This document shows, in pieces, positions 43,839 through 54,277 of a stretch of 64,000 nt of DNA. The first letter of the stretch is position 1. Each line of letters starts with the position of its first letter. Under the pieces are notes generated by a model. That model saw only the letters and a program-made list of their open reading frames with translations, did not search any database and had not been told where the DNA came from. A program made the position numbers and the translations under genes. This DNA comes from Litsea cubeba (taxonomy: Eukaryota > Streptophyta > Magnoliopsida > Laurales > Lauraceae). Location: NCBI GenBank assembly GCA_012931725.1, contig CM022946.1:49715477-49779476 (forward strand), given 5' to 3'.

Positions 43839-45331
43839 AGACTTACCCAACTGGGTAAGAGCAATTCCTGTACGGCCAAAACCGGTTTCCAGGTACACGC
43901 TCGCTAAACCCACCCTTTTTTTAGAATTTTCATGTCAAATGTTGAAATTTCTAGAAATTTAAAGCAATGCTTACTTTCATCGTTTCATTGTTCAAAAAAT
44001 AAATAAATATCCAAGTTTAGGAACCTTTCCCTAACTTGACCAAAATTTTCAACCCTTGAACCCAAAATTCATGGTTTGAAACAAAATCCGGATTCAGGGA
44101 TTTCCACCCTAGTCCACCCTGCCTTTTACCGCCAAAATGGTTTTAGGTCAAAACTTATGACCCTCGTGTCCTTTAAACAAAAAAAAAATGGTTTTTCAAA
44201 AAAACCGCGAGGAAGCGACGCTTAGTCGATACTTGCACAAATCGGAAGCATACGAACCACGTTCAACACTTCCAAAATCGCAGGGAAGCGACATTTCGTC
44301 GGTACTTGCAAAATCCAAAACTGTGGAGACGCAACATTTCAGTTGATATCCACAACCTAAATTTCAAAGGTTCGAAAAAACCTAAAAAAAAAAAAACCAT
44401 GGAGACACAACATTTCAGTTGACATCCATAACCCAAAGGTTCGAAAAAAACCACAAATTTAAAAAATCGTGGGGAAACGACATCAAGTCAGTACCCGCAA
44501 AACCAAAATTTTTGAAAAGCAAGGATGCGACATTCCATCGATACTTGCACCCAAATCCGCGAGGATGCGACATTCCATCGATACTCGCAACCGAATGAGC
44601 AAGGATGTGACATTCCATCGATACTTGCAAGAACATTCAGCAGGGAGGTGACTTTTAGTCGATACTTGCATTTTTGAAAACCAAACCGGCTATAAATGCC
44701 ATCAAAACAGGCTATAAATGCCACAAACCGGCTATAAATGCCATCAAAATAGGCTATAAATGCCACAAACAGGCTATCAATGCCACCAAAACAAAACCGG
44801 CTATCAATGCCACAAACAAAAAACTTGGATTTCAAAAAAAAAAACGGCTATCAATGCCACCAAAACAAAACCGGCTATAGATGCCACAAAACAAACCGGC
44901 TATCAATACCACCAAAACTGGCTATAGATGCCACAAAAAAAAAAAAAAAACAAACTCGGCTATCAATGCCACAAGAAAAGCTGGCTCTCATGCCAAAATT
45001 GGCTTCCATGCCACAAACAAAAACCTGGCTTCCATGCCAAAACAATCATTTGACAAAAGATTTTCACAAAATGACAACCTTTTGATCAAATCCCATTTAG
45101 CAATTACTTTTATCACAAAAAGATTCAAGTGAGCGTAGGGATAACAAAAAAAAAAAAAGAATGTGTTCACAAGCACTACAAAAAAAAAGTACCAAAAAAA
45201 TACATGTGGTACCAAAAAAAAGAAAGTGTTCACAAGCACTACAAAAAATAAGTACAAAAAAAATACAAGTGGTACCAAAAAAGAGAGAAGGATGGTTTCT
45301 GTAAAAAAAAAATATATATATATACAGGAGC
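43839..45331 (+). repeat. Non-coding Tat repeat block, second copy
   Basis: Counterpart of 5651-7085. It has CGATAC/GCGACATT units (about 44205-44665, with 40-bp units at 44521, 44561 and 44601), the CGGCTATAAATGCC array (about 44683-44975) and A-rich GTACCAAAAAAATACATG-type repeats (about 45190-45290). No gene. Confidence 0.75.
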
Positions 45332-46957
45332 TCAATCAAAAATGGTCTCCAGCCAAGAGTTCAGCTCCTCAAGCAAACTTTTAGCCTCAGCCGTCAAGGA
45401 TTCCAAGGCACGCTTCTTCAAGAACTTGCCATGAGATGCTGGAGTGGGCTGTACCCCTTCTTTCACACCGGGAAGCTTATCCCGAGCAGTTTGCCATCGT
45501 TTGCTTTCTTCAGATTTCCTTTCAAGAACTCGATTGGCATCTGCAACCAGATGAATCAGAGCACTCTCCCTGTCGCGAGCCTCTATTATGGCAGTCCACT
45601 TGGCAGCAACTTGTGCCTGCAGATGCTCAAGACGTTTCCTGGCCTCATCGACCTCCCTATCAAGGATGTTAAGGTCATGTGTCAGCCCGATGATGGTTAG
45701 CTCTTCTAAGTTCTTCTTTCGGACTGCCTGCTTCCTGCTTTCTGTAGCCTCATCCAGGTCAGACTTAGCCTTATCAGCAGGGTCCAGGAACATCTCCTTG
45801 AAGAACTGGTCATCAGCCAAACCTACGGTCTCAAACCACTTGTCACCCAGTGCAATGATCCTATCAATGATCTCCCCGGCACCTGTGACATCCAGACCAG
45901 CCTCTTCAGCATCACTGAGAATCTCCTGCACATGCTGGAGCATGCCAAATCCGGCTTCCAAGTGCCCAGAAAAGAGAGTCTCAATCCAAGAGCTCAGAAC
46001 TCGCATCACCACCTTCTTCGCAAAAAGAAGAGATGGCCCAGCTGAAGATTCGCCCAACTTCGTTGGTCGGCTACTCATATCGTCATCTGTTGGAAGAGTA
46101 ACAAAAGAACTCTTTCCAGCTGAAGCTACTCCTGCTCGGGAAGGAATCTCAGCGCGAGGAATCTCCTCAACATTGTCAAAGTTGGTCCCAAGAGTCTCTA
46201 CCTCTGGATCAACCTCTGGCATCCCTTGCTCTGGAAGCGACGGATCCTCCTCTGTCACTTCAAAACCTGCCAAAGAAACACAAAAAGGCATGAATATAAT
46301 CCTGTTTGAAAATCATTATCAGGGTTATTACTACAAAATACCTTCTTCGACGACTGGCGGAACACTTTCTTCCTCCATGAACTCATCGGAAGCATCATCA
46401 ACATTTGCGTCCATCGATGGTTCAAAGTCATCGGAATCCTGTGGCAAGTCAGCTGGCAAGAAATGTGTTAGCAAACCAAGTCACAGACAAAAAAAAAGAG
46501 AAGTCATACCAATTGGAGACTCTGGAATCACTCCAGAGTCCCTCGGTTCTTCTTCAGGTGCCTCGACAGGATCCGTCACCACCTCATCGACCGGAACCTC
46601 AGGCATCATCAAGTCTTCCTCTGCTAAAAAAAAAGAAAAGAAAAGCAGAAACAAGAAGCAAATCATAACATGGAAAAAATCCCATGAAAAGAAATGGAAA
46701 GAGAAAAAGGAAGAATCATACCTTCACCGACGGTCTCTTCTCCTCGACTTCTCTTCTCTGGAGGCTCGTCAGCATCCACTGGCACATCCTCATTGATAGC
46801 AAGAGGAACTTCCAAGTTAGGAGAGTCCTCATGCTGCCCCTTGCTGCGATGATGACTCCTCCCCCTCTTACCCCGGCGGGCTCACTTCTTAGAGGAAACT
46901 GCCCCGCTGTCAGAGTCAGGTTTCCCACTTGACTCCACTGGATGGTCTACTCTTGCC
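45332..46957 (-). pseudogene. Antisense gene of Tat element, second copy, C-terminal exons only
   Basis: Final exon 46266-45332 encodes a Glu/Pro-rich stretch, then a coiled coil (EELTIIGLTHDLNILDREVD, KRLEHLQAQVAAKW) to the end SWLETIFD. It runs past the point where the first copy has TGA. Upstream exons are 46452-46342 (111 bp), about 46623/46620-46510, and one ending at 46722. All have GT donors and AG acceptors at the same places as in the first copy. The most upstream exon has a TGA near 46885 (frame from AAGTGAGCC). Homology ends at 46957, so the PMD exon, first exon and promoter are missing. Confidence 0.75.
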
Positions 46958-47253
46958 TTTTTTACTTTGATTTTAAGTGCAATTTCATATTTCTAAATTC
47001 TCTTTAAAGTGGTGTAAAAGATAAAAGAATCTGGTTGGGCTTTTTCATATGGTTTTTGGTTAATTTCGTGTATATATATACTCTTCTATTATAATGACAT
47101 CATGTTTTTTTTTAGTTTGGTGTATGGGACTTGTGATATAGCCATAGAACAAGAATAGAAATTTTATTAAAATTTAAACTTTAACCTCTTTTTTAATTAT
47201 GGTGGATGCACGTGTGTATATATGTATATATCGGTAAATACTCTTATGAGGGC
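46958..47253. other. AT-rich DNA between truncated Tat element and hairpin element
   Basis: No gene. The first bases (TTTTTTACTTTG) are the unrelated side of the Tat truncation. It includes TATATATA-type runs (about 47073 and 47215). Confidence 0.5.
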
Positions 47254-47282
47254 AACTCTCACAGTACTATGAGAGTAAAGGG

Positions 47283-49126
47283 TGAAAGTCCGGGAGATCC
47301 TAACCCTAGAGGGGGGGGTGAATAGGGTGATCTACACTTAATGACTAATTATGACCAATTTTAATTTCTTTACAAGTAACTAGTCACATGTGATGATTAA
47401 CAAACAAAATGCGGAAGCTTAAACAAAACAATCACCACAAAAGCAATCACCACTACACAAAGATTTATAGTGGTTCGGCCTCAATGCCTACATCCACTAC
47501 CGGCTTGTGATCCAACACCCCACCGGGTTTCCACTATTATGCTTTTCAAAAGGCTAAGCAATAACCTCTACAATATGCTTTCCAAGGATAAGCAATAACC
47601 TTACAATGTTATTTTTCTAGGCTAAACAACAACCTATACACAATACTTTTATATGGCTAAGCAATAACCTTACAATCAAATGATTTCTCTAAAGAAAGTG
47701 TTTTCACAAAACACTCTAAGAGGTTACAATTAAGCTCAAATAAAATTGCCTCTAAATAGGCGAATATGAAATTGTAAAACAAACTCACACAAACACACTA
47801 AGAATTACAAAGATGAATGCTTATGATGTGTGTGTGTGAAAACTTCAATCAAGATTAAAATTAAAGCTTAATCAAAATATATGCTTAAAGCAATTCAAAA
47901 GTTTAATGCATATAAAAAGATTTGATTGAAGTTATATGCAAATCACTTGAACAACTACAAACTTGTTAATGATATGAAAATCAAAAGATCACAAGTTGAA
48001 GGTAAATGTTTAAGCCTAATCAAGTGATGCATGTGCTATGCTATGTTGTTTTCAAAAACAAAGGTTTAACTTAAGATTCAAATGAATGAAAACAACAAAG
48101 ATGATTCAAACAAGTTAATGAAACATGTTTATAAAATAAATCAAAGGTTTTGATATAACATGTTTTATAAAGTATTTAAAACAAACTTGTTTTGAAATCA
48201 AGGTGAAGAATCCAAAGACTTAAATCAAAGATTAAAGAAGTAGAGGATTCAACACATCATAGTTTATATGCTAAAAATCATTTACCAATAATTTAGACAA
48301 AGCATAAAACAATGATTAATAAAAGGCAAAGCTTACTTGGTGGTTTAACTTCATTAATCCAAGCTTTAGCTTTCCTTAATGACCCATTAGCCTTCCTTAG
48401 CTCTTCCCCTTTCTTTGGCCTCAAAGCTCTTCAAGAATGGCTTAAAAATCATCAACTTTGGCCAAATGAACGAGCTTGCTTTTATAGAAAAAAGCTGCCA
48501 ACGGTCGACCGACAGGTTGGTGTCGGTCGACCGACACCTCAACGGTCACTAAGCAACGGTCATGTTTTCGAAAGTTTCCTGACCGTTACACATCTGTCGG
48601 TTAACCCTCATTTGTCGGTTGACTGACAAGGAACCAACAGCTGAACCGATAAGAGCCGACGAGCTGACCGACGAGAAGGTCTGAAATTTGTAGCTCTCTG
48701 GAAATGGAACCGACAGAGCCTCTCGGTTGGCCTCGGTTCCACTGTCGGTTGACCGACAGCTCTAGACAAAAATCCCAACTTGCATTTTTCAAAGTATTTT
48801 CTTGTGGGAATTTTTGGGCCATTAAACCAAGCTTGGAAACATGATTTTAAATCATCTAAGTGCTTTTAAAATCATGAAACATTAAAAGCCAATTATAATA
48901 TGTAACTTTAAAACATGGGCTAGCTTGATTTATAAATTCTTTTAAAAAACAAATGCATCCTATTGATTAAATCCAAAACATGCACAAATTAAGATTTACA
49001 ATATTTAAAAACAATGCATGTAGAAAATCAGATTTCAAGGTTTTTAACTCAATGCATGTGTAAAAATTCATGAGATGCTAAAATGATAATGCATCCATCA
49101 AATTGCAATACACAAAATCCCTAACA
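47283..49126 (-). mobile_element. Solo LTR, 1844 bp, TSD AAGGG
   Basis: Printed strand TGAAAGTCCG...ATCCCTAACA, hence a minus-strand LTR TGTTAGGGAT...CTTTCA. AAGGG stands on both sides (47278-47282 and 49127-49131). No internal region or second LTR, so it is the product of LTR-LTR recombination. It has a minus-strand TATA box (TATAAAA, 48486-48480) and a set of GTCGACCGAC palindromes at 48503-48760. The family is unknown; the ORFs inside do not look like genes. Confidence 0.85.
48503..48760. repeat. GGTCGACC palindrome cluster in solo LTR
   Basis: A perfect 16-bp palindrome TGTCGGTCGACCGACA lies at 48521-48536. Near copies include GGTCGACCGACAGG (48503), TGTCGGTTGACTGACA (about 48613) and TGTCGGTTGACCGACA (48743-48758), with other CCGACAG/CCGACGAG half-sites between. 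Confidence 0.8.
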
Positions 49127-49131
49127 AAGGG

Positions 49132-52100
49132 GACTCTTATATTTAGGTTGTTGGCATTGGATATGGATCCTATGCATCCCCCCTTAGCTTACTCTCATAG
49201 CAGTGTGAGAGTTACTCACACAGAAGCATTTTCCATATATATATGTATCTTAAGCAACATGGTGAGGATTGGGTAAGAAATCTTCATTAGAAGGTGAATC
49301 TACAAAAATGACCATCAAACACCCTCCCCGCGCACCCTATTATATAAGGATGCGAAAAGATCCTTTATGTCATAGTTATCAATTCCGTTTCGGTATCCAA
49401 GATGGAAAATTTCAAAATTCCGGCAAAATTTCTTGGAGTAAAATTTTGAAATAATAAAAAAATTAAAAATATATAAATACATATATAATAGAAAAAAATA
49501 AATAAAATATAAATTATGCATAATTTTTTATACGAATATTGAGAAATTTTTTAGAAAATTATGAAAAATGTGCTCAAAACCGAAATTGACCGAAATACAC
49601 AACTGGAATGGACTGAAATGACCGAAATGGATGGAATGGACTAGGATTCAAATCAAAAATTTTCCCCCATTCCGTTTCAGCCGAGGGACTGAAATGAAAA
49701 ACCCAAGTAATTCCGGCCAAAACGAACAGAACTGACTACTATGTTTATGCTCAATATGGATTTCTATATATTTAGTGTGGGTCATCTCGTAAATGAGAAT
49801 TTGGAAGTTCAACCTCCCCCTAATTTTTTGTAAATGAGGAGACATGGGTACAACAATACACAAACATGTCCTTAACGAAAGTGAATCAAGGGATAGGAAA
49901 TTAATACCTAGATAGGGTTGCAAATGGATATCCGATTACCCGAATGTTCAGATCAGCAAAAATCAGGTTTGGAACCTGTTTGAGATTCCGATTCATAAAT
50001 GCATCCAGATCCATAACCTAAATCCAAGCCTAATTATGGATCGAGTCCTGATCTAGATCCAAATAGGTTCAAACCCGTAGACCCATACTCATTTTAAACT
50101 AAGGGTAGATAGGTCATTTTCGAAGGTTAGGGTTTATAATCCTTTTATAATAAGTCACCTGGTCATTCCCACTTCCCCGCTCATCTCCCCATTCCTCTCT
50201 CTCTCTCTCTCTCTCTCTGATCTCTTGACATCGAAAATATGGTGTAGGGCAGTTGTAAACAGGTCGGTTCATGGACCCGGAACTGGAATCATTAAGGAGA
50301 AGGTGGAACCAGATCCGTATCTAGAACCATTTCGGAACTGGTTTCTTGGCTCCAGAACTAGAACCATATATGGGACGGGTCCGGGTTTAGGTAGAGAATG
50401 ATATTTAAAAAAACATGATTTTTAGGAGAAATTTTTAAAAATTGAGGTAATATGTTGGGTCTTGGGTCCAAACCAATGTGGAACCGGACTCGGAACCATT
50501 TATTTATCGGGGCCTAAATAAGGACCCAGACCCGATTTTTAGCGGGTCAGAACCTCCGAGTAAACGGAGGCCCATTTACATTCGTACATAGGGCACATCC
50601 TCTTTCTTTTTTTCTCTCTCCACCGAGGCAAGGCCCAGTAGCTAAACATCTAGCCCTAAAACCAACCTTTTCTTATTCTTGAAGCATTCAATAAAACCCA
50701 TATAGAAACCTCCACTTCATCCATCTCTCATTTTAGTATCTTGAAGTGAAAAACTATGATGGAGTCAGAAATTAAAAAGTTGTTCTTAGGCGCCGATACA
50801 AGGCTATGAACTGCGAAACCCAAGTTTAAAACTCTAAGCTTTCCACCGTGAGAAGCAAGAACCTCTTTTCAATTTTTTTAATCCCTTTCATCTTTTCCAA
50901 AATGTGAATAGGGTTTGATCCTATATTGTTTTACTGTAATTTTCTAGCAATTTCTTAAACTTTTTTCTATGATTTCCTCTCTCTTTCTCCTTTCTCTGTG
51001 TGGCTACTAACACAGGTTAGAAATCGAAACCGGATCTAGAAACTACGATAAGAATCGAAACTGGAACCATGAAATAGGTTCCTTCCGGTTCTCGGACCAT
51101 CATTTACAAACGGGTTCAGACTAGGATATAGCCTGGTTCCATTCCAAACCCGACCCATTTGCATCCCCTATAACCAACCATCACCTTAGTAATTTGAATT
51201 TAAGGAAAGTCAAGGTCTCATCTTGTTACTACCTGGTATGGTTGTGCAACAATGTTTCCATGGAAAAAGTGAGAAAAAGTTCTTAAGCTTTGATGCAAGA
51301 AAACTTTTTCACTTTTGGTGTAGCTGCTTTTTTGCATGTAAAATATAAAAAAATGAGCCAGATTTCTTGCAACTCCACGGAAAATTGTTTACAATGAGTA
51401 ATATGAAACATCTTCTTCTTTTTCTTTTTTTTCTTTGCAGAAGAGGAAAAGTCTTTTGAAATCTATTTTTTGCCAGACTCTACACAAATGAACCCTAGGG
51501 TGCTTCACCCCTAGTATCATTCACACTTCACTTCTAATATAATCCTTAGGTGGGCTCTTAGGGTACATTTCAAGCAAGTTTGGTAAAAATCCCTAAAGAG
51601 GACTCCTTCTATTTTTCGCATTGTCAAGGAAAGCCCATGTTTGGTGTAGACATGAACTGAGAAAAACGAAAATCCAAAATCAACGCTAACGCAAAAAGGC
51701 CTTGCAACAATGAAAGGGTCATTTTTTGGGCCCTTTTTTTATTTTTCTATTTTCGTGGGCACCTAAATCACAATCCAAATCATTCATAATATTCAAAAGG
51801 AAAAAAATGGCTATAGGGTCAAATTTTAGTTGTTGATTCCTCATTAACTTTGTGACGAAACTCCAGGCCAATAGATATGATTTATAGGCTTCTGTGGGCC
51901 CTTAATTTATGATACAAACATTTACCTTCTTAGAATGTTGAAATCAACTTGGGGTTCAAATTTTACATCTTGATTCATTATGGATCTTGAGAAAATGGTA
52001 AAAAAAAAAATTTAAGTCATTGGGTGTATATAGTGATGCCGTAGTGTAAAAAAGTACATTACAACCAATCCACTTTTTTAATTTTTAATTCATGTAGGCC

Positions 52101-52173
52101 CTAAAATCAAGATCTGAATTGCTCATACTCTTCAGAAGGCCATATACAATTAAGGAGTAAAACCTCAACCGTT
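49132..52173. other. Non-genic DNA with degenerate repeats
   Basis: No convincing gene. Contents: GGAATGGACTGAAATGACCG-like low-complexity text (about 49590-49740); two GGGTTGCAAATGG/GCAAATGGGTCGGG-like sequences in opposite orientation (about 49914 and 51140-51172), with GAACCGG/GGACCCGG-rich text between; a CT dinucleotide run (about 50197-50218); and a divergent tandem repeat from about 51750 that holds the copia insertion site. Confidence 0.5.
50197..50218. repeat. CT microsatellite
   Basis: Eleven CT units. Confidence 0.9.
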
Positions 52174-52178
52174 GATTC
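51750..52178. repeat. Divergent tandem repeat interrupted by the copia element
   Basis: Units of about 140-200 bp share a GTGGGCCC start (51753, 51893, 52093), a TCAAATTTTA..TTGATTC middle and a TTGTGA/TTGAGAAA..CC end. The next unit resumes at 62040-62200 beyond the inserted element (GATTCATCATGAATTTTGAG, then CTGTGGACCCC). Confidence 0.6.
52174..52178. repeat. TSD of copia element, left
   Basis: GATTC, repeated at 62040-62044. Confidence 0.92.
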
Positions 52179-52867
52179 TGAAAGAAACCGCGATTCAGAT
52201 CTGGAAAACACTACCAGAAGATGCCCATGGCTGATTTAGAACATGACAGATTTTTAAAACAAATCTGATTTCAGCATATACGCAGCATAAATCAGCCATA
52301 TAAATCGCATTATAACTCCACCGAATCATGATCAACAAGTGTATAATTAAAGGAGATACAAGAAGACTATTACCTTGATGATATGTAGACTTCAAATCTC
52401 TGAAATAAATGATCCAATGGGCTGAACTTAGATTTGCAATCAGCTAGCACCTTGCTGGAATTTTTCTGCAGTAAAATAGTTTTTGATCTTCTTCTCTATT
52501 TCACTTCCAAATCTGATTGGCTAAGATGGTGGGATCTTAATCTAGATTTCTAGATGAGTTTTGAGAACTTTCAATCTATGGAAAAATCTCAGACCTGAAA
52601 CTCTCATCAATGAAGAAGAGAAGAAGGCTAGACATGTGGGATTTTCTCACATAGGATTGTCATAGCATATGAGATGTGTAAGACTTCCATGGTGTCTTCC
52701 TCCTTATATAGAAAACTTAAGGATACATTTAAACATATTATATACACCCATGATGGAGATTTTGAAAAAGAAAACCTATCTTTTTCTTAGTGCTCTTTTT
52801 TCTAAACAAAACTTGTACAACCATGAGGAAGAATTTGAAAAAGAAATCCCACCTACTACTTAGTGAG

Positions 52868-52909
<42 letters not shown>

Positions 52910-54263
52910 CACCTACTACTTAGTGCTCTCTTTTGTTCAAAAGGAAAACAAAGAATGCTTTCTTTAACATCAACAACCAACCAATATGGGTGTGCAACTT
53001 ATTCTAATGATTTGTTTACAAAATAATTAGAATACTATAATAGTAGGATTTCTTATCCTAAGGTAAACCAATTTACCAAGTAAAGATTCCTATGTAAAAA
53101 TGTAAACCTTACACAAGGGGCCCACTATATGGCTGGCCCACACCATGGCCCACAAGTCAAAAACTTTTCCAAAATAGTTCAACCTCATATTAGGAAACCA
53201 TGCCAATCTAGGATAGTGACTAGAGAAGGGACCAAAAGACATATTTGACCTTGGCTCCCAAAATGACCAAAAATGTCCATGCTAAACCCATAGCAACATT
53301 AAGATCATTTTAACCTTAACTCATTCCACTATAGAGTTATAGTTGAACTCCAGGGACAAATAATAATTATAAAATGAGCTCGTCATAAAATGACAGTTGT
53401 CTTCGACCTACTAAGTAAAATGATCGAAATGCCCCTCTATGTAACATCCATAATCAAGTCAGGTTATCCGATGTACTATCAACCTTCTCGATTACATCTA
53501 AACCTTAGAACTTCATATCCTTAACTTAATCATCATCCGGATATCATTCTCTTGGTCCAGGGAGCGACCCACAAGTTCAATATCCATATGGAACATCCAT
53601 ATACTAAGATCTTAGATTTTGATGATTAATCGGATAATTCTAAGGGGACGATCATTCCATCATTAGATGGCATAGATTCTTTATTGCATCTGCACGTCCC
53701 AACTGATCAAGCCCGAGCACCCAAAACACAGAGCTGTTGACCCATCTGAAGGATCTCACCCATAGTGAATTAAAGCACAAGAACTCGACTTCGTCAGTTC
53801 ATCCACAAATGCTCAAGATTAAGAGCACTGATCACTCAGTAGCATGAGGTGACTTGATCTCTCTCAGTGATAGTACTATTTTAGAGATCACACCTACAAT
53901 GGTCCTGTTCAATGCATGACATATGCACTAATGAGATAAATCCGGAAAAGACCTCCCGTGACCTAGGTAAGTCACCCTGAATACAGGAGAGTATCTCACT
54001 ATAACTTACACCAAGATGAAGTGCCCAACTCCATCTCTTAGTTATGAACAAATTTATTGTTTCCAGTGTCCATGAATTAGACCTATCTGTGTGTAGCCAC
54101 TACACACCTAATTCATTTACTAGAAACAATGGGCCTTACACAACCATACATATATACATGTTTATAGAGAAAAGAGTCATTCCATTAAATAGCCAGTAAA
54201 TATCCAGTGACAAAAAGATGAGAGTGCAGCTAGTGGGCTTTAGGGCATACACCAATCCCAACA
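52179..54263 (-). repeat. 3' LTR of copia element (2085 bp)
   Basis: Minus strand TGTTGGGATT...GTTTCTTTCA. TATA box TATATAAG at 52710-52703. It contains a 40-base A run (52868-52907) between two copies of CCCACCTACTACTTAGTG. No gene inside. Confidence 0.95.
52848..52925. repeat. A40 run bracketed by 18-bp direct repeats
   Basis: CCCACCTACTACTTAGTG at 52848-52865 and 52908-52925, with AG plus A40 between. The same arrangement, with 41 A, is in the other LTR (60643-60683). Confidence 0.9.
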
Positions 54264-54277
54264 AACTCCCACTTGCA
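54264..54277 (-). other. Polypurine tract of copia element
   Basis: On the minus strand GTGCAAGTGGGAGTT ends at the LTR start TGTTGGG. The purine-rich part is AAGTGGGAG. Confidence 0.75.

Larger units (their letters stand above)
30602..46957 (+). mobile_element. Second Tat element, 3'-truncated, decayed
   Basis: 5' LTR, primer site, leader repeats, gag, protease with G-patch, RT, RNase H, archaeal-type RNase H, integrase, repeat block and the 3' exons of the antisense gene. Homology to the first copy stops at 46957 (TCTTGCC), within the antisense gene, and no 3' LTR follows. The truncation removes the PMD exon and promoter of the antisense gene. Several stops, frameshifts and catalytic changes show that it cannot move on its own. 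Confidence 0.9.
47254..49213. mobile_element. Small inverted-repeat (MITE-like) element split by a solo LTR
   Basis: AACTCTCACAGTACTATGAG...TAA at 47254-47278 and TTACTCTCATAGCAGTGTGA...GTT at 49189-49213 are reverse complements over 25 bp with about four mismatches in the centre. Each arm is also close to self-complementary. Without the solo LTR and one TSD the arms would lie about 60 bp apart in an element of roughly 110 bp. No superfamily is assigned. Confidence 0.55.

Noticed and set aside
49914..51172. hAT-like non-autonomous DNA transposon with TAGGGTTGCAAATGG-like ends
   Set aside because: The inverted ends are only partly similar, no 8-bp target duplication is visible and no transposase is present. 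A search for other copies would be needed.
52868..52907. The A40 run as an assembly artefact
   Set aside because: It is present in both LTRs in the same place with the same 18-bp repeats on each side, so the run is real even if its length is uncertain.
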